Assembly: GCA_015501075.1 (NCBI GenBank)
Contig: JADNYJ010000003.1
Span: 682,001-746,000 of the forward strand
DNA length: 64,000 nt
Source of the DNA: Gymnopilus junonius
Taxonomy: Eukaryota > Basidiomycota > Agaricomycetes > Agaricales > Galerinaceae
Direction of reading: 5' to 3'
This document shows positions 13,301 through 26,948 of this stretch, in pieces. Numbering within the stretch: position 1 is the stretch's first letter; each line of letters opens with the position of its first letter. Both the position numbers and the translations under genes were made by a program. The notes beneath the pieces were generated by a model that saw only the letters and a program-made list of their open reading frames with translations, was not told the origin of the DNA and made no database searches.

Positions 13301-16300
13301 AGAAGTTTTCAGAGGTCGCCAATCTCTGATATTTCTTATAGAATGTACGATGTACGAATTCTAGGCTGCCTACGTACCTATCAACCAAGACGTAAAACAC
13401 ACCAAAATTTAATTAAAATGAAGGCTTCTATACAGACTACGAACCAATTCAAGATGCGTTATCGCAGTCAGCAGGTCACATACCTTCATCAGCTCGGAAG
13501 AATCCACGTCCATTCCAAATTCTCACTCAGGGTCAGATTGGCGCGCGACCGTTTTTCGTCATCGTTCTCCTGACGACGGTTCACGGGGCTCATATTCCCT
13601 TCCCATGATTGATAACCACCCGTCATCTGGTCAGGAAGTTAAAGGTAGTAGCTATCTCCTCCTTTTTGTGTTCTCATCTTTTATTGTAATTCAAGATTTC
13701 TGTCAGGAATTTAACACTTCAGAGGCAAGCTCAGACAAACAGGGTAGTTCGCCCCGAAGATACGTAGCTGATCCGAACTTGAGCTGGTCCGCCAAGAAGC
13801 GCCCAACTGCGTTTGCCGCAGAGATTCATGGTATGTAGTTCGAGTTGGAATATGACTCATTTGCATTTTTGCACTGACAACGAAAATATATGTCAGAGTA
13901 AGCAATCACTTCGCCCCAGTAAGCCTTTATCGCTTTTGCGATGCATATTTTGATATTTTGGTTCGGGATATAATGGTTTAAAATTTCGACGAGACGGTAA
14001 TTTAAAGGGGGTGTAAGTCGCCGAGAGGAAATGACCGGTCACTAGTACGCTGAACATGTGGAGACTTTAGCCATAGGATTTCTTGTATCTGTTCTCGCAA
14101 GTTGCGTTGCTCTCTACTTACTATGACAGTAGAAAAGGTGATTCATTGCCATCACCGGAAATCCACAAACACCCTTAACATGTCTTCGACCTTTCCTACC
14201 CTTTCAAAAGATGAATAACCTAGCTGCCCACATTTTCTGCTCTATAAATTTAGCGGAATGATTACTAGTCTAAAGTTTAACGTATTAGCAGGGATGTATT
14301 CAGCCTGAAATAAACGGGATGCTATCCATAATTCTAGTCATCTTACTAGGAGTCTTTTGGGACTGCGATCCAGGAAGCATAGCATTCTAGCAATGCATTT
14401 TTGCTCGTTCGAGGATGGCAACGCCGGTAAAGGCATACGGAGAGCAGGTGCCGTTTGACTACGCAGTTACTGTTCAAGTGCCGTCGCTGGAAGTTTTTAC
14501 GCAGCTCAGAACCTGAGCTGCGCTACTCACATTAGTCAGTAACTGTTCGAGAATCAACCTAAATTTGGTTCCCTTAAGGAGTATATCTGTTAAATAATGC
14601 CAAGGAAGATTATAAGGGCTACCTTGCATCTGACGGCGTACTACGCCAGCAATGACGCAGCAGCTACGGCCAATCAGCCAACCTATTTTGGCGAGCGTTA
14701 ATCATCGCGTCACCCGCTCGGCTCTATAGTGCTGTGGGAAAGTGACGACACCGGCCGCATACTGTCAGCAGCGTTGCATCATCAACTTTTCTTTGACCCG
14801 CCATCATCGTGAACTGGCTCATCCTTACCCGACTCAGTTTGTTATCCTCACTCTTGCCTCGGCTTTGTGTTCGTGTTCTGGTACTTGCATTCTGACTAGT
14901 TAGGAGCCTTGAAAGCTCGACACGTTGTCTTTTGATGCTATTGTTTTGACTAGGAACTGGAGCAGGACCCTCTAGTTTAGTTCGGTAAATTTTTGCTGCA
15001 TGATTCTTATGAGCTCACACATGTGCGGTCCGAGGACTATATCATTCACCAACCCATAATTTACAGCTCCATCCTGGATAGTATGTACACTTCTGGCAAT
15101 CTGGATACGTTCTAACCGTTCCTATATAGAATCCTGAAGACCGGTCGGTGTTTTTGGCGTTAATTCCTTATATTGATGCCCGGTATTGACGGTTTCGCTT
15201 AAGTATCTAGGCTGCCGCTCAAGTTTCAACTAAAGCGATTCACGCCCCGGTACTTTTCACCTCTTGTAGAAAGCCGAAAATGTCGAACAGGATTTCGAAC
15301 CGGAAAGGTTTCCATGATCAGTCATCCATTTTTAATGTTGCACTGGCATTGCGCCAACATTGCCAAGATATCGAGAGCGCTCTTCATCAATTCCCCGGCC
15401 GGCGGGGGCAACCCTTGAATTTAACCTATTTCCTCGGGGAACTAAAGCCAACCGGGGCGCATATATGCACGCGCATCTTCGGAGCGTTTCAAATCAATTC
15501 AAATTTCGAAGATTTAAGGTCCCCCCCAACCTGATAAATCGTCTTCGCTTATATTATGGATGCGATTTTCATGACAAACCTTCCTGTTCAAGGATTATTG
15601 CAACGTGCAACCGTTCTGCTTTCGAACATCAATAAATGTCGACTGGAGGAATGCCGTCTGTGAGTTAGTGAAGATGTCGCCAGGTGCCTCTTCAACTGTT
15701 TATACAGTTTGTTCGACATGGAGGCGTGGTTTACTCCGTGCCATGGTACGGGCGCGACTCTAAATTGGGGCCCCTTGACAGCTATAATGGAGTTTCAACT
15801 ATTCTCATTTTTTTCAGCAACTGTGTTTCCTCTTGGAAGGTAGTATTTCAGCCTACTTCTCTTAATCTCTGATTCAGATCGCTAAATACGCTTCCAAAGG
15901 AACAATTTTAATTTGCCACATCGTTCATTGTGGCGGATGGATGGATCAGGCCACGGAAACTTCCAACTGGTTACAATTATACAAAGAGTTTATACTCGCC
16001 ACACCGCGCGTTGAAAGAACAATTTCAAACGGCATCAGAGCCTTCGATAGGTATGCCAGCCTTTTCATCTCAGTCCTGAATGGTAGGGATAATCGACTCT
16101 CTAGTTAAATCCGACTACTTACGTTCGGACCTATTCATACATCGCGAGAAATGGCAAGGTCGTTTTAGGGTATGCCACCTATCTATTCGCAAGAGGGCCA
16201 ATACAGCACTTTCGGACTGTTGCTTGGTTCAACTGAACGTAACGAAACGGAACCACTATCCAGTCGCGGTACATCCGGCTTCTTGAAAGACGGCGGTGGA

Positions 16301-17987
16301 CGTCAAGCTTCAAGCTCTATGTAATAGACGTGAATTATTAATTTCATCCACCAATAACTTCAACTTTAGACTATCAGAGGAATTGAGTTCGTTGCTGAAT
16401 ATATTTCATCAGATCTATACGTACAATAGCATCTCTAAGGTACGCATTCAAGTGCCTGAAGGTTGAAAGCTTTTCATAAGAAGCTGCTGCCGTGACTGAC
16501 ATGATCCGCACCTTTTGACTTCAGCGGGATTTAATCTTTCATTAAATAGAAGTAAAAAACTTGCATAAAAGCATCTTCATTTTTTATTGTACCTCAGCGG
16601 ATCTTTTACTTTCGAAGCATTAATAAAGCAAGTGGCCAACAACGAAAGTAGTTGGCCGAACAAAACGGGAAACGAACTGAACTGATATGCCAGTTATTGG
16701 CCAGTCAAACAAAGAGACATCTCCCATCCGAGCTACAGATGTGTTCTCGACCATGCGTCAGTTAATAGACCTGTAGTAGCCCGATTCAGGAACGTTTGAA
16801 CGCGCCCAATCCTAATTCTCATCGACCTGAAGGAGTCGGGACATTGATTCAGTATCACTCAACTTATGCGCAGTCTAGATCGGCTTGTCCTGAGTATTGA
16901 TAGAATAGTAAGAATTGGCTGATCTACTGCAAGAAATCTCGGCCAAAGGGCTAGTGTGCATAACTGTGCATGGTCCAGGCCTTACAAGGACCACGCGGTG
17001 ATTGGTTCACGTTCAAGCTGTGCATGAACAAATTTGGCAACTCTCTCTTTTTTTCACCGCTACACACTCTTCTGACACGACGACAATTCTCTCATGGACC
17101 GTGATGTGGATGCAATCCAGACCATTGTGCACCTCACCCTCTGTAGGATGGTCCGCCAAATTCTCAACTTGCGAACTATAGCTTGGCTCGTTCTAGATGA
17201 ACGATAAGCGATTCTGGTTCGAAATGCCCGCCGTCCTGCAGCCTTATGCAACAGTGAAAGCCAACGGCAGGAGATACCTCAAACCTTGCAACAGCATGCA
17301 ACTAAAAGCGAACTGATGGACTTGGTTCTTAATCTCTTTTTGGAAAACGATATTCTTGTTGCTAGGCGCAGAAGAAAGTTCTTCAAGGGACTTACTCACA
17401 TAGTAGGCGAGGCTTGGGCTTGGCCACGGCGTTTTCAACTCTTGGAGGTTTTCACGAGCTTATAGATATCAACTGTTGTCACCGGAAGGGTATCCTCCGT
17501 CAATTATCATGGTACAACGTGGTTAATCAGATCCTCCTCGTAGCCAGCATCTGCTTCTCTGAAATTTATCGAGCTGTCTGACCCACCAGAGATTTGGACT
17601 CTGGATCTCCGAATTTACCGAGGTACACATTGCGACTTGGCTGAATCTTGACGAATCTGGGCATATGCGCATCAGCTCCGGCCAGTCAACGCCCTGCTTC
17701 TTTTCAAGATCCACAAATTGGGACCATGTCGGTCGTCAATCTCGGCGACTAGATTTCTTCAGATCTCCACCTTTTCAGTTCGGAGACCATTACGATCAGG
17801 TACTGGATACTGGCTGGAACTGATATTTGATTACGTTCAATTCGCTTCTCGTCAATTGGGAGGCCTTAGGTTGCGCCAAAATTCTTTCTATGCGGTTCTC
17901 CATTATTGAAAATTTTTGATATATGATAATTATTCATTTAACACTATGTGTAGTCTGCATGCTGAGCAAGATTATAGAATTATAATA
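7399..17987. other. 10.6 kb gene-poor region
   Basis: I see no frame with a recognisable domain on either strand. Open frames here (for example 8249-8596, 13214-13573 and 15280-15635) are short, mutually overlapping and featureless. There are no long terminal repeats, reverse transcriptase or transposase motifs, and no tRNA. The first ~300 bases carry the cyclin promoter. Decayed gene or transposon remnants too diverged to read by eye are possible. Confidence 0.45.
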
Positions 17988-19649
17988 TTATTTAGTATGA
18001 GGGGCCCAGGGGTCACCCTGATCGCGGGCTGCATCTGCCAGGCGTTCAGTAATCCATGCACCACATTTGTCTTTGCGCCATTCAAGTCTCTGGACTCCCG
18101 CGTGGACTTCTAGGTGCTCTACTTCTGGGAACCGAATTGACATGGCATGGAAAATCGACAATGCGTTCCGAATTGTGTAAGGTTTTCGGCTTGAAGGTCT
18201 GTGCCAACTCGTCCTCAGCTCGAGTACTTTGAGGGCAGGCGGGAGGTCAATCTTCTTCAAAGCCACCCAGTGGATAAAATCCTTTAATGCCAAAATTAAT
18301 GTTGTACTTGGGACGAAAATGTGCAGAGGAGGAATTCATACCATATATATGACATGAAGGTCAATTGGAAGCAAGAAGACATCAGCCTTGAAACCCAGGG
18401 TATCAGCTTGACGCATTCCTGAAAGGAGTTGATCTCTTGGTGTGACAGTTTCTAGGTCGATCGTATTTGGATCCCCATTAATGATCACCATGCGATGGCC
18501 CAAACCCAAACGAAGTATCTGCAATCTGGGCAAATGGGTAGCTATCAGGCATAAGGCTTGCGGAAAGGGCATAATGTTTTGGATATCGAGGGTCGTGAGG
18601 TACCCTTTAATTTGTGAGACTTTGGGTATGATCTCTTCAATTTTATCCAGTGTGTAGTGGTCTGAACAATAACTCGGATGCGTCAGGCATAGTTTGACTA
18701 TGGGTCGTCGAGGCACAAATGCCTTGGCCACGGTGCAAGGACATCGAAGATATGTCAAGCGAGAAATTGTTGAGTGAGGCAAAGGAGGTAGGGGAGGCAA
18801 ATTTGAACTTGGATAGCTTTCGGAGGCGATGCTCAAATGTAATAGGTTAGGACATGTTGCCAGAAATGGGTAGAGAACATCAACATTTTCGGCCCTAAGC
18901 TGGAAAGTAAGGTGGACAAGATGGTCAGATATTCCCTGCTTTGTCAGAGCTCGAAATAATTTGGGAGTATAAGTCCAGGAATAGCTTTGAATGCATTCAA
19001 GTCGCGCGACCGAGACAATATCTAGTAGCTTCGCAGAGCTATTCGGGTTAGGATCTAGTCGCATGGACTTGAGCCTCGTATTGTCGATGACGAGCGTTTT
19101 CAGGTTTAGCCTGGGCTTAAGTAAATGTGCGCCGAACCTTGCAGATGTGAATACAATCACATCGAGGTGAGGAAGAGAAGCAAGGGAGATTAGAATGGTC
19201 TTATCCATATTTTTATCGAAATCGATGTTGACCTGTCGTAGATTGACAAACTTCGAGCAAACCTGGATGAAGGTCTGGACAAAAGGTTTGTAAGAATCAT
19301 TGGCAGCTTTGACGACTTCGTCCTCAGAATGCTTATAAAGGTGTGAAGAATAGCAGAGGTTAATGGTGCGGATGAGCGGTGCCAACCGTGCGTCAGATGA
19401 TACCGCGTTCATGCGAAAAATATTTGAGCCTATGCGGTGCAACTGGGGGCACATATCCTTAGGCTGGCATTTCTTGTGGTACTGGATCTTCGAAGAATAG
19501 GATATCGACTTGTAAATGAAGGGAAGACATATGTCGTAGAAGAATCGGCACGTCCTAGACAGATTCCTGTGATCGAAAGGGCAAAGTAAAAGAAAGCATT
19601 CTCTCCAAACTTCAAATGGTAAGCGATTGGAGTAGGTGGGACCGTCCAT
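17988..19649 (-). CDS. F-box/LRR-like protein, family A, copy 1
   Basis: A likely substrate adaptor of an SCF ubiquitin ligase: the F-box would bind Skp1 and the C-terminal repeats would bind an unknown target. It is 533 residues in two exons with a 60-nt intron at 18282-18341. The F-box is at residues ~9-50 (LPFEVWRECFLLL, LSRTCRFFYDICLPFIY). A leucine-rich, irregular-repeat region follows, including PKLFRALTKQGISDHL. The second exon starts DFIHWVALKKIDLPP. This copy reads cleanly with no frame breaks, so it is the reference for the family. Two relatives lie at 34473-36170 and 36506-37645 on the other strand. The target is unknown. Confidence 0.75.
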
Positions 19650-20138
19650 TCAATGATGACACCGAAGTATCTTTAAACAATTCGTTAGAATGCCAGCACA
19701 TAAGCAGCCGAAACTCAGAAATCTCGACGAACTTGTACTGGCAGTAGCCTACTGCTTAGAAGACTGTCAGTCTAGCATGCGCCGTGAAAAAGACAAAGGG
19801 GCATAAATGGTGCAGGGAGGAGAAGCTTGGTAGACGTCGACAGAGTGTAAGTTATAACGTCTTTGACAAAGGATAAAATTCGTGTCTGACTCTCAGGACG
19901 TGGATAAGTGACACGCCATCACATGGTCGCGTTTTGTCGCGGCACGTGAATCGTTCCACGCCCCTATAGAGCGATCATCGAGTTGGAGCAATGGCGAAGT
20001 AAATTGGAGGTAAATCAAGAATGAACATGAGTATTAGTAGCAGTTCTGGAAAATTGTATTCTAAGTGTACGCATACCTAACAATTCCAGCCAAGTTACAT
20101 AAAGGATAGACTGTGGGTCACTTTTATTTAGGCTTGAT
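19650..20138. other. Intergenic between two F-box genes
   Basis: 489 bases without a supported gene. It should hold the promoter of the family A gene and the terminator of the family B gene, both transcribed leftward. No clear TATA box or repeat is seen. Confidence 0.4.
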
Positions 20139-21463
20139 TCAGGCAGCCTCAGCCTGTTGCTCATTGTCGCCGTCATTTTCATTAGCATCGCGCATTTCAG
20201 CGATGTCGATTCTGAGGTCCAAATTAAATATACTAGGCCGGGCTTTGACGAGACGGGGAAGATACTTCAAAATAATTTCTCTGTTCTCCGATAGAAATTC
20301 TTCTTCATTTGGTATCTGGCCATGGATCAGTATCGGATCCAAGATTGATGTACAAGTGAATACCTTGGACATTTTTAAACACTTATCCTGAAAGATGTGA
20401 AGCATCACCCCATCGCAAACACGGGAAATTGTGGAAAAAGGCCTGCACGTCTACTTGCAACCCCATTATAAGTGTTGTAGAGGGGGTCGAACATAGTTGC
20501 TTTCCAAGGAAAAAAAGTTATGAAGAGAAAACAAGACTTCATCTGGGGTCTTAATGTACCCAAGAGAATAGACAAGGCGAAGAGTGACCAGCTGAGGCCT
20601 AAACAAGAGGAAGGATGGGAAGTTTGTGGCACGTATCACAATAATAACATCTGTCAAATTGGCAAATCGCTCCTGCATAAAGTTCCGTCGAGACATTTTT
20701 AGTTCCTCTCCTTGGAGCACGGGGAGAAGATCTGGGAAGCGATTCTCTGTCGAGATTTTCAGATACTGAATTTGAACGTCGCAAGAGGGCTTGGAAACAC
20801 CCTCTTTCTGAGAAGTATCCAAAGCGTCGTCATTGAATTTCACGAATGGTAGCTCCAAATACTTGACATGACTTCCACGTAAGTCGTACCCTGGAATATC
20901 TGTAAACCTTTCGATGGAAAGTGTGGCCAAATTTTGGGAGCGACATAGAGCGTGAAGGGCTCGGGTGAAATCTGAACTGAAATAAGACTAGTCTTCATAT
21001 TCCCAGTAGGGGCCTACCGTGGCCTCCAATTTGAAGCTGGAAATACCATAATTAGAGCCGTGAAGGATATCAAGAATCTCAGGCAAAGTTGCTTGAAACG
21101 CAGTTTTGTCCTCCTCTTTACAGCGCTTTGAGATCTCAGAATCAAAAGGAAGGTCATTGAGCGAAGGTGATAAGATATCCCGAAGCCAGGAAAATTGGCG
21201 CTGGCCTTTAAGATAGCGAGGAGTTTTTGTTGATAGGCGTCAGATTCCGGTGTGGGGGAAATATCGACCACAAGGGCTACTGAGAGATAGCGGCAGGTAC
21301 GTTCACGAAAGGATTGTGAAACGAGGACACAGGAGCCCAGGGCATTTGTCGCGGAATATTCGTCCTCTGAATCGTCCTCTTCTTCAGCCTCGTGCCCCAG
21401 GTCATCCACGATGTGATCCAAAGTTTCTCGAGGAAGAGCCTCCGTGTTCTGCAGAAAATTCAT
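20139..21463 (-). pseudogene. F-box-like protein, family B, copy 1 (frame broken)
   Basis: This is homologous to the plus-strand copy at 32777-34023. It begins with an F-box-like start (ALPRETLDHIVDDL), an acidic insert, then CVLVSQSFRERTCRYL. Shared blocks with the other copy include ISYHLRS, DILHGSNYGISSF (ATLHGPHHGISGF there), RALHALC and REIILKYLPRL. The frame breaks near 21146, where TTTT should be TTTTT, and at a 41-nt GT-AG interval at 20977-21017. After PPLQHL near 20466 the homology moves between frames and crosses an in-frame TAA at the position of LSGSEF in the paralogue. The one-base breaks could be assembly errors, but the extra stop makes a true pseudogene more likely than not. 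If functional, it would be an SCF adaptor like its neighbours. Confidence 0.6.
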
Positions 21464-21903
21464 CTGAGGTTATGATTGTTGGAGCAGTTCATAGATGAAG
21501 GCTTTGTTTGAACCGCGTTTCAATGGAAATTTTTCGCTTTCCTTGCGTAGTTCAACAAGTGTTGAATTCCATAATATTGAACCTGGTCAAAATAACTCAC
21601 CTCCGAAACGTTGCCGAGGGCGTGTAACAAGTTGGAGATCCGGATTAAATGTATACCAGAATGCCAGAAAATATTTGAGTCAACTGGAAGCGTCCACGTA
21701 GTTGGGGACCGTAGCTTTCGGAATCACGAAACGTTCAACGTACAATTTCTACGCGTGTTCTAAATTAAGAATAGACAGCGGCCCCGAGGTCAGCTGACTC
21801 GAGGTCACAATCCAAAAGGCGGCGGAAAAGATAAAGTAAATCTTACAAACCGACATCCATCTCCTACAGACCTCTTTTGTTTTCTTCATAATATCTACAA
21901 GAA
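21464..21903. promoter_or_regulatory. Divergent intergenic region, F-box B / HEL2
   Basis: 440 bases separate the starts of the leftward F-box B gene and the rightward HEL2 gene, so both promoters must lie here. I see no obvious TATA box. The HEL2 ATG has a good context (acaagaaATGTCAG). Confidence 0.45.
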
Positions 21904-24609
21904 ATGTCAGCTCAAGTTGCCACTCAAACACACACTGCTTCGACCGAGCCTTCTCGCGGTGGAAGGAGGAACAACAAACGGTCTGGAAATGCTACTAATC
22001 GAGGATCTAATCGCAGTACACGTCCTTCTGCCAACAAGAAAGGACAAGAGGTTCAAGAAGCCGAACAAAAGTCTCAAGGTTCTGTAGAAAGTGCGAAACA
22101 GAATGAAGAGCAGGCCATTGTGGAGAAGCTCGACGCTGTGACTATCTCTGAAGCAGGATCGGACATGGACATTTGCTGGATCTGCGCCGAACCTGTCAAA
22201 TACTACTCTCTTTCGGAATGCAACCACAGGACCTGCCATGTTTGCGCCATCAGACTCCGTGCTTTGTACAAGAAGACAGAATGTACTTTCTGCAAGGTAT
22301 TCTTTTCATTTTCTTTGACGCTCCACAGATATTCATGCCTCTATCTCTGGGTTTCAGGAACCTCAAAAGCAGGTCATATTCACTACATCGCCTGATACTC
22401 CGTTCTCCTCGTATACACCCGAGATGGTTCCCTTCAAAGATCCCAAGCTCTCAGTTTCCTTTGAGACAGAGGAAATGATGGAAGAGACACTTATTCTTCT
22501 GAGATTCAACTGTGCCGACTCGGAATGCGACTATATTGGAAATGGATGGGGCGACCTCAGGCTCCACGCCCGCGCAGTGCATGGGAAGCTTATGTGGTGA
22601 GTGGACTCCTTTATTTTCGCCAAATCCATGTCAACAAACCCATTTAAACAGTGATCTTTGTATTCGACATAAGAAAGTCTTCTCTCATGAGCATACTTTA
22701 TATACGCCCTCTGCGCTGGCCGCTCATCTCCCGTCAATGAATCAACGTTATGGCAAGGCAGCTCTGAAAGAGATCCCGGAAGGCGGCGTTCATCCTCTTT
22801 GTCAGTTCTGTCGGGAATGTTTCTTCGGTGACGACGAACTATACGCCCACATGCGTGAAAGACACGAAGAATGCTTCATTTGCAAAGGAACGAAGTCAGA
22901 GATCAATAGTAAGCGTCCACCGTTGATTGTACCCTATTTCCCAATCTGACGTGTTATAAATTCCAGTTTCCAGAATTATGAGAGTTTGGTGGGTGAAAAT
23001 TCACTTCGTTCTGACGAGCTGGTTAACTTATGAATCTACCACTAGGAACGTCACTTCAACACTGCCCATCATCCCTGCAACAACTCTGAATGTTTGGCAC
23101 GCAAATTTGTCGTATTCAATACTGCTTTAGACCTCAAAGCCCACATGGTAGAAGACATGGCGGAGACATGAGCGCACGAGACAGGAAAGATGCTAGGAGG
23201 ATTCAGGCGGACTTCGTTTTTGAAGATGTTGGCCATGGACGTCATGGAAGAAGAGATAGGGATCGCGACAGAGACAGAGACAGGGACAGGGAGCCACCAC
23301 CACACCCACCCCGCACAGCAGCAGGCGTCTACTTCGACACCTGCTGCTGCTGCACGTCCGGTTCCAGGGGGTGGAAATAGGAGGAGAGAGAACTTTGGTG
23401 GAGCTTTGACTACCGATGCTGGACCCACACTTGCGCAGGCAGTCAATAATGATTATCGAAGTCGACCAGCATCTCCACAGCCTGCTACTGACCTCGATCC
23501 AGCTGTGGCCGAGTGCGTTGTTTTGCTATTTGCATGGAAGCTTTTCTTTGCTCATTTTCTGTTCCTTTTTTCCCTTCTTATGCGCAGGCGCCATGCCAAC
23601 TTTTTAGCGCGTTTACAATCCTTGGCACCCAATCCTGTCGCAGCTGTCACGGCCGTTAAGGCTGCTACACGTAGCTATCGATTCTCAGAATCGAGTGCTA
23701 AAGACCTCATCCTCACTATTTGGAACGTCATGGATCAGAATCTAGAACATACCGCCAGCATTGTTAACGCCTTTATCGACCTCTTGGACGAAGAAGAGAA
23801 GAAACAAGATTTATTATCTTCTTGGAAAGGCTTCAACATTGAGGTATGGAAGGTTTATTGGGTTATCTATTCCAGCTGTCTTAACTTTGTTTTTCTAGCA
23901 ACGCCGACAATTCCCTGATCTCACACCCACCTCCATTGGATCCGGTTACGCGGGTATCACCTCAGGACGCGTTCTCAACGCGAAGCATGCTACCGCTGCC
24001 CGCTCTTCTCAATCTCAGCAAGTTTGGAACAGAGTCGCTCAGGCAGCCAACAACTCCTCCGATGGCCCATCAAGTGCGCCGAGTCGACCACAAATTGTCC
24101 GCGCTCAAATGGCTGAAGACCGATTCCCTGCCCTCGGAGGAGGAAGCCGTCCTTCATCCGGCCCTGCACCCTCTGTTTCGCAGCCATTAGCACCCTCATA
24201 CCGCCAACCACAGCGTGCTACACCTTGGTCTGCGAGCTCTATTCAGCCTTCAGGAATGAGGTCCCAACCAGCACCGACCGCCTCGAGATCGAGCACTCCT
24301 AAGCAGGCGGCACCACCAAAACTTTCGAACGCTTTGTTCCCTGAACTGCCCACTTCATCCACTTCGAGGTCCAGACCGCAAGTGAGAGGAAATGTGTCAT
24401 TGAAGAATATATTGGGTACTTCTGCTGTTCCCGCTGCTCACGCATGGGGTACTGGTCCTGCGGGAGGGTCGCCTGCTGAGTCTGCTCGGGAAGGAGGTGC
24501 TGCTGCTACTTCGGAGGAAGTGACCAATGCTGCTGCGGGTGGTAAAGGAAAGAAGCAGAAGGGAAAGCAGAAGCAGACTTTGTTTACGCTTGGGTCTTTC
24601 CCGACTTAA
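21904..24609 (+). CDS. HEL2: E3 ubiquitin ligase Hel2/ZNF598
   Basis: A RING and zinc-finger E3 ligase that senses collided ribosomes and ubiquitinates small-subunit proteins, starting ribosome-associated quality control in the cytoplasm. The protein is ~781 residues. The basic, Ser-rich N-terminus leads to the RING at residues 91-130 (C91, C94, C106, H108, C111, C114, C127, C130). C2H2-like fingers follow: CADSECDYIGNGWGDLRLH, CQFCRECFFGDDELYAHM, and NYESLERHF with CNNSECLARKFVVF. Next come MSARDRKDARRIQADF, an Arg-Asp repeat, a helical segment (FLARLQSLAPNPVAAVTAV) and a Lys-rich tail. Introns are 22297-22357, 22597-22651, 22909-22966, 22989-23045, 23513-23587 and 23844-23898. Frame breaks lie near 22907 (one base missing), 23155 (one missing, VEEHGGDMSARD expected) and 23310 (one extra in CCCC). 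They fall in conserved sequence, so sequencing error is likely. Confidence 0.9.
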
Positions 24610-25484
24610 GCTTCTTCGAGTTGTAAGGCGTGAAGAGTGCCTTTCTCGCCTGTACGTACCCACAGCTCTGCATGGATGACATCGGAATTTCGGGAGAACG
24701 AAGTTCCAAATTTTATCATTAACTGACAGGAGCTTGAGACACCTGTTTGAGTGCTTCGTTCTGTTCTAGTTACGATTCCTGATAGCAAAATATCACATAT
24801 ATGTAGGGTTTTTTATCTATAGTTTATTTGACGACCTTTGTAGGAAATTTTAAGTAGTCCTCTACCCCCGTTCTGTTGACCTGCTGTTAACCATCTGCTG
24901 TTGCGATTGCCATTGGCCAAGCAGTTGACACGTGATGTTATCATTTATTGCCCAAGACAAACAACTACCGCCAACGTTGATTCGACTGAACCTCATGGAC
25001 TCCTGACATTCTCATTACACTTGAACTTTATGATAAACTTGGGTAAGAAGGCCATTCTCTCGGGTTTTACAGAACAGCTCGCAATGGATCTTATGTGAGT
25101 CTGACTTTTGGATTGGTATTTCCTATTTCTCTCTTTCCTACCCTGAATTCGCACTGACGTCTTCGATTCCAGGACGATGGCATTTCATCTAGATTGAGAG
25201 CATGTATATATAGACGCTCAATTTACCTTTCTTGCTATGCCTGCCTGTGTGCACAAGGATCCCCGCCTTTATCTCCCTCACGGGCAGGCAAAATCACTTC
25301 CGGGAAGTTACCATCATACACGTTGTGTGCACGCACCTAGAGTGCGCTTTTGTATTCCTCCCAGTCACTGACTTACTTGTTTCATCCCAACCCCACGCGG
25401 CCGCTCGACGGTTCAAGGCTTTATAGGCTTTTGTCTCTTGAACACTACACCGTTATCTCCAGCCGTTGCGGGAGCGTGCTCGAA
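24610..25484. other. Intergenic, tandem genes
   Basis: 875 bases between HEL2 and the next rightward gene. It holds the HEL2 3' end and the downstream promoter. A 65-codon frame at 24901-25098 ends at a GT donor-like site and could be a noncoding leader exon, but nothing supports it. Confidence 0.4.
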
Positions 25485-26345
25485 ATGTCTCACTTTCCAT
25501 TCTCTATATCGTTTCCTAAAAATAAAGTGTCTGCTCATATTCCACGAGAATCATCCTTGAACCCAACCTCCTCTCCCTTCCCAGCCTTCCTTCCTGCGCA
25601 CAAGGAAGAACTTTTGACTGATGTACTGATTTCGAGGTAATTAAGATCATCATATTCTGCCTACGACACCAAGCTGAACATTCATTCTTTACAGGAAAAC
25701 ACCGTCTCAACTAACCCCTCCACGTGCACGCCCAATGAGAACAATGTCATTACTGGAGAAAACTCCAAGCAACCCAGAAAGTTCGCTTTTAGGGGCGAAG
25801 AGAATTCGACGTATAGTCCGCAAGCCTTTGGGAAGAAGGTCTGAGAGTAATCTGAAGGCAGCCGAGAAGGGTAAACATGTTGAGGAACAGCACGCCACGA
25901 GTAGCTTCGACACGCCACCCCCACTCCCGCCTAAGGACTCAGTTCCGGTAAGGATACCCACCAGAGGCGGGAGTTTGGAAAATGTACGCCACAATTTGCA
26001 TGTTCAGTTACCCCTTTTGCTAACGTAGTTGGAATTTTTTGCTAGCGAGCATTCCAAAAGAGAGGCAAGATTTTACATCACATTCCTGGCTTTTCAGACG
26101 ACGAGGACGATGCCAGAACATTCTCTACTCGAAGTATGACCTCCGACTCAGACGCTGCATCATCACTTCAGATGCCAAGCACTCCTGCTGAATCTACCAG
26201 CGTGAGGCAGTGGGAGTCCGCCAAGTTGCCATACGAACCTACGTTCACGATCGAGAAAGAAGACAGGGCGATCGAGCCTTGCATCGCACTCACCCCGCCT
26301 CCCTTTCATCACCGCAGAAAGGGTCCTGTCATACAGCTTCCGTGA
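25485..26345 (+). CDS. Hypothetical protein, 246 residues
   Basis: Three exons read without interruption across two clean GT-AG introns (25637-25694, 58 nt; 25984-26045, 62 nt), giving 247 codons including the stop. The chosen ATG has the context ctcgaaATGTC. The protein is Ser/Pro-rich and probably disordered. It has a basic patch (AKRIRRIVRKPLGRR), a proline run (DTPPPLPPKD) that could bind SH3 or WW domains, an acidic patch (FSDDEDDART) and a C-terminus RRKGPVIQLP. There is no signal peptide, membrane segment or recognised domain. It is probably a basidiomycete-specific protein; the function is unknown. It lies 1.1 kb downstream of HEL2 on the same strand. Confidence 0.72.
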
Positions 26346-26948
26346 TTTACCTTATGTGTCTGACAGACGGATTTTTTTCTCTCAGAGTTTGACATATTTT
26401 ATCGGGTCTTCTAGTGGCTTGTACACTAAAATTATTTCTCTTCAAGTCGGCCCTAACTGCCTTTTTATCTTGCGATACAGAGATGACGTCTGCAGCTCGT
26501 CATCAAACTTCATACCCGTATTTCTCACACCTATTTACTACGATATTACCTCCTTCAAATTTACACTACATACGAGTCGTCTACGGCAATATTTTGACGT
26601 ACATTGAATACACATTCTTTACATCATTTATGTGTCAGCCAGGGTCACGCTAGCGTCATCGGACTGGCATAACAAACTCAGGTTTATTTCTCTCTTATTC
26701 AGGATGATCTTCTCCCAGAAGCAGTACTGAAATGAACATAAATTCCTTTCAAATTCTGTAGTAAATCTCAATCCTATATTTTCAGAAATGTTGGTACGGA
26801 GTAAGTAATATAGTAATAGAGGTATCGATGGGTAGTCAAGTTATGGTACAAGAAACGACGCAATGAAGAAATGGGTGTTAAAAATGCAAATAAATCCTGG
26901 ATTGCAGATTCCGGGGACAAACAGGATGCAAATATCAGTTTGGATTCC
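26346..26948. other. Convergent intergenic region
   Basis: 603 A/T-rich bases between the convergent hypothetical gene (+) and MYND gene (-). Expected to hold both terminators. Short frames here are featureless. Confidence 0.45.

Noticed and set aside
15285..15305. tRNA-like T-arm (ggttcgaaatcc on the minus strand)
   Set aside because: No matching stems, anticodon arm or acceptor could be drawn around it.
20424..20465. 42-nt GT-AG interval that would remove in-frame stops in F-box B copy 1
   Set aside because: It would also delete the PPLQHL block shared with copy 2, and homology continues in a different frame.
23069..23446. 125-codon minus-strand frame
   Set aside because: It is antisense to HEL2 and mirrors its Arg-Asp and Ala/Gln low-complexity repeats.
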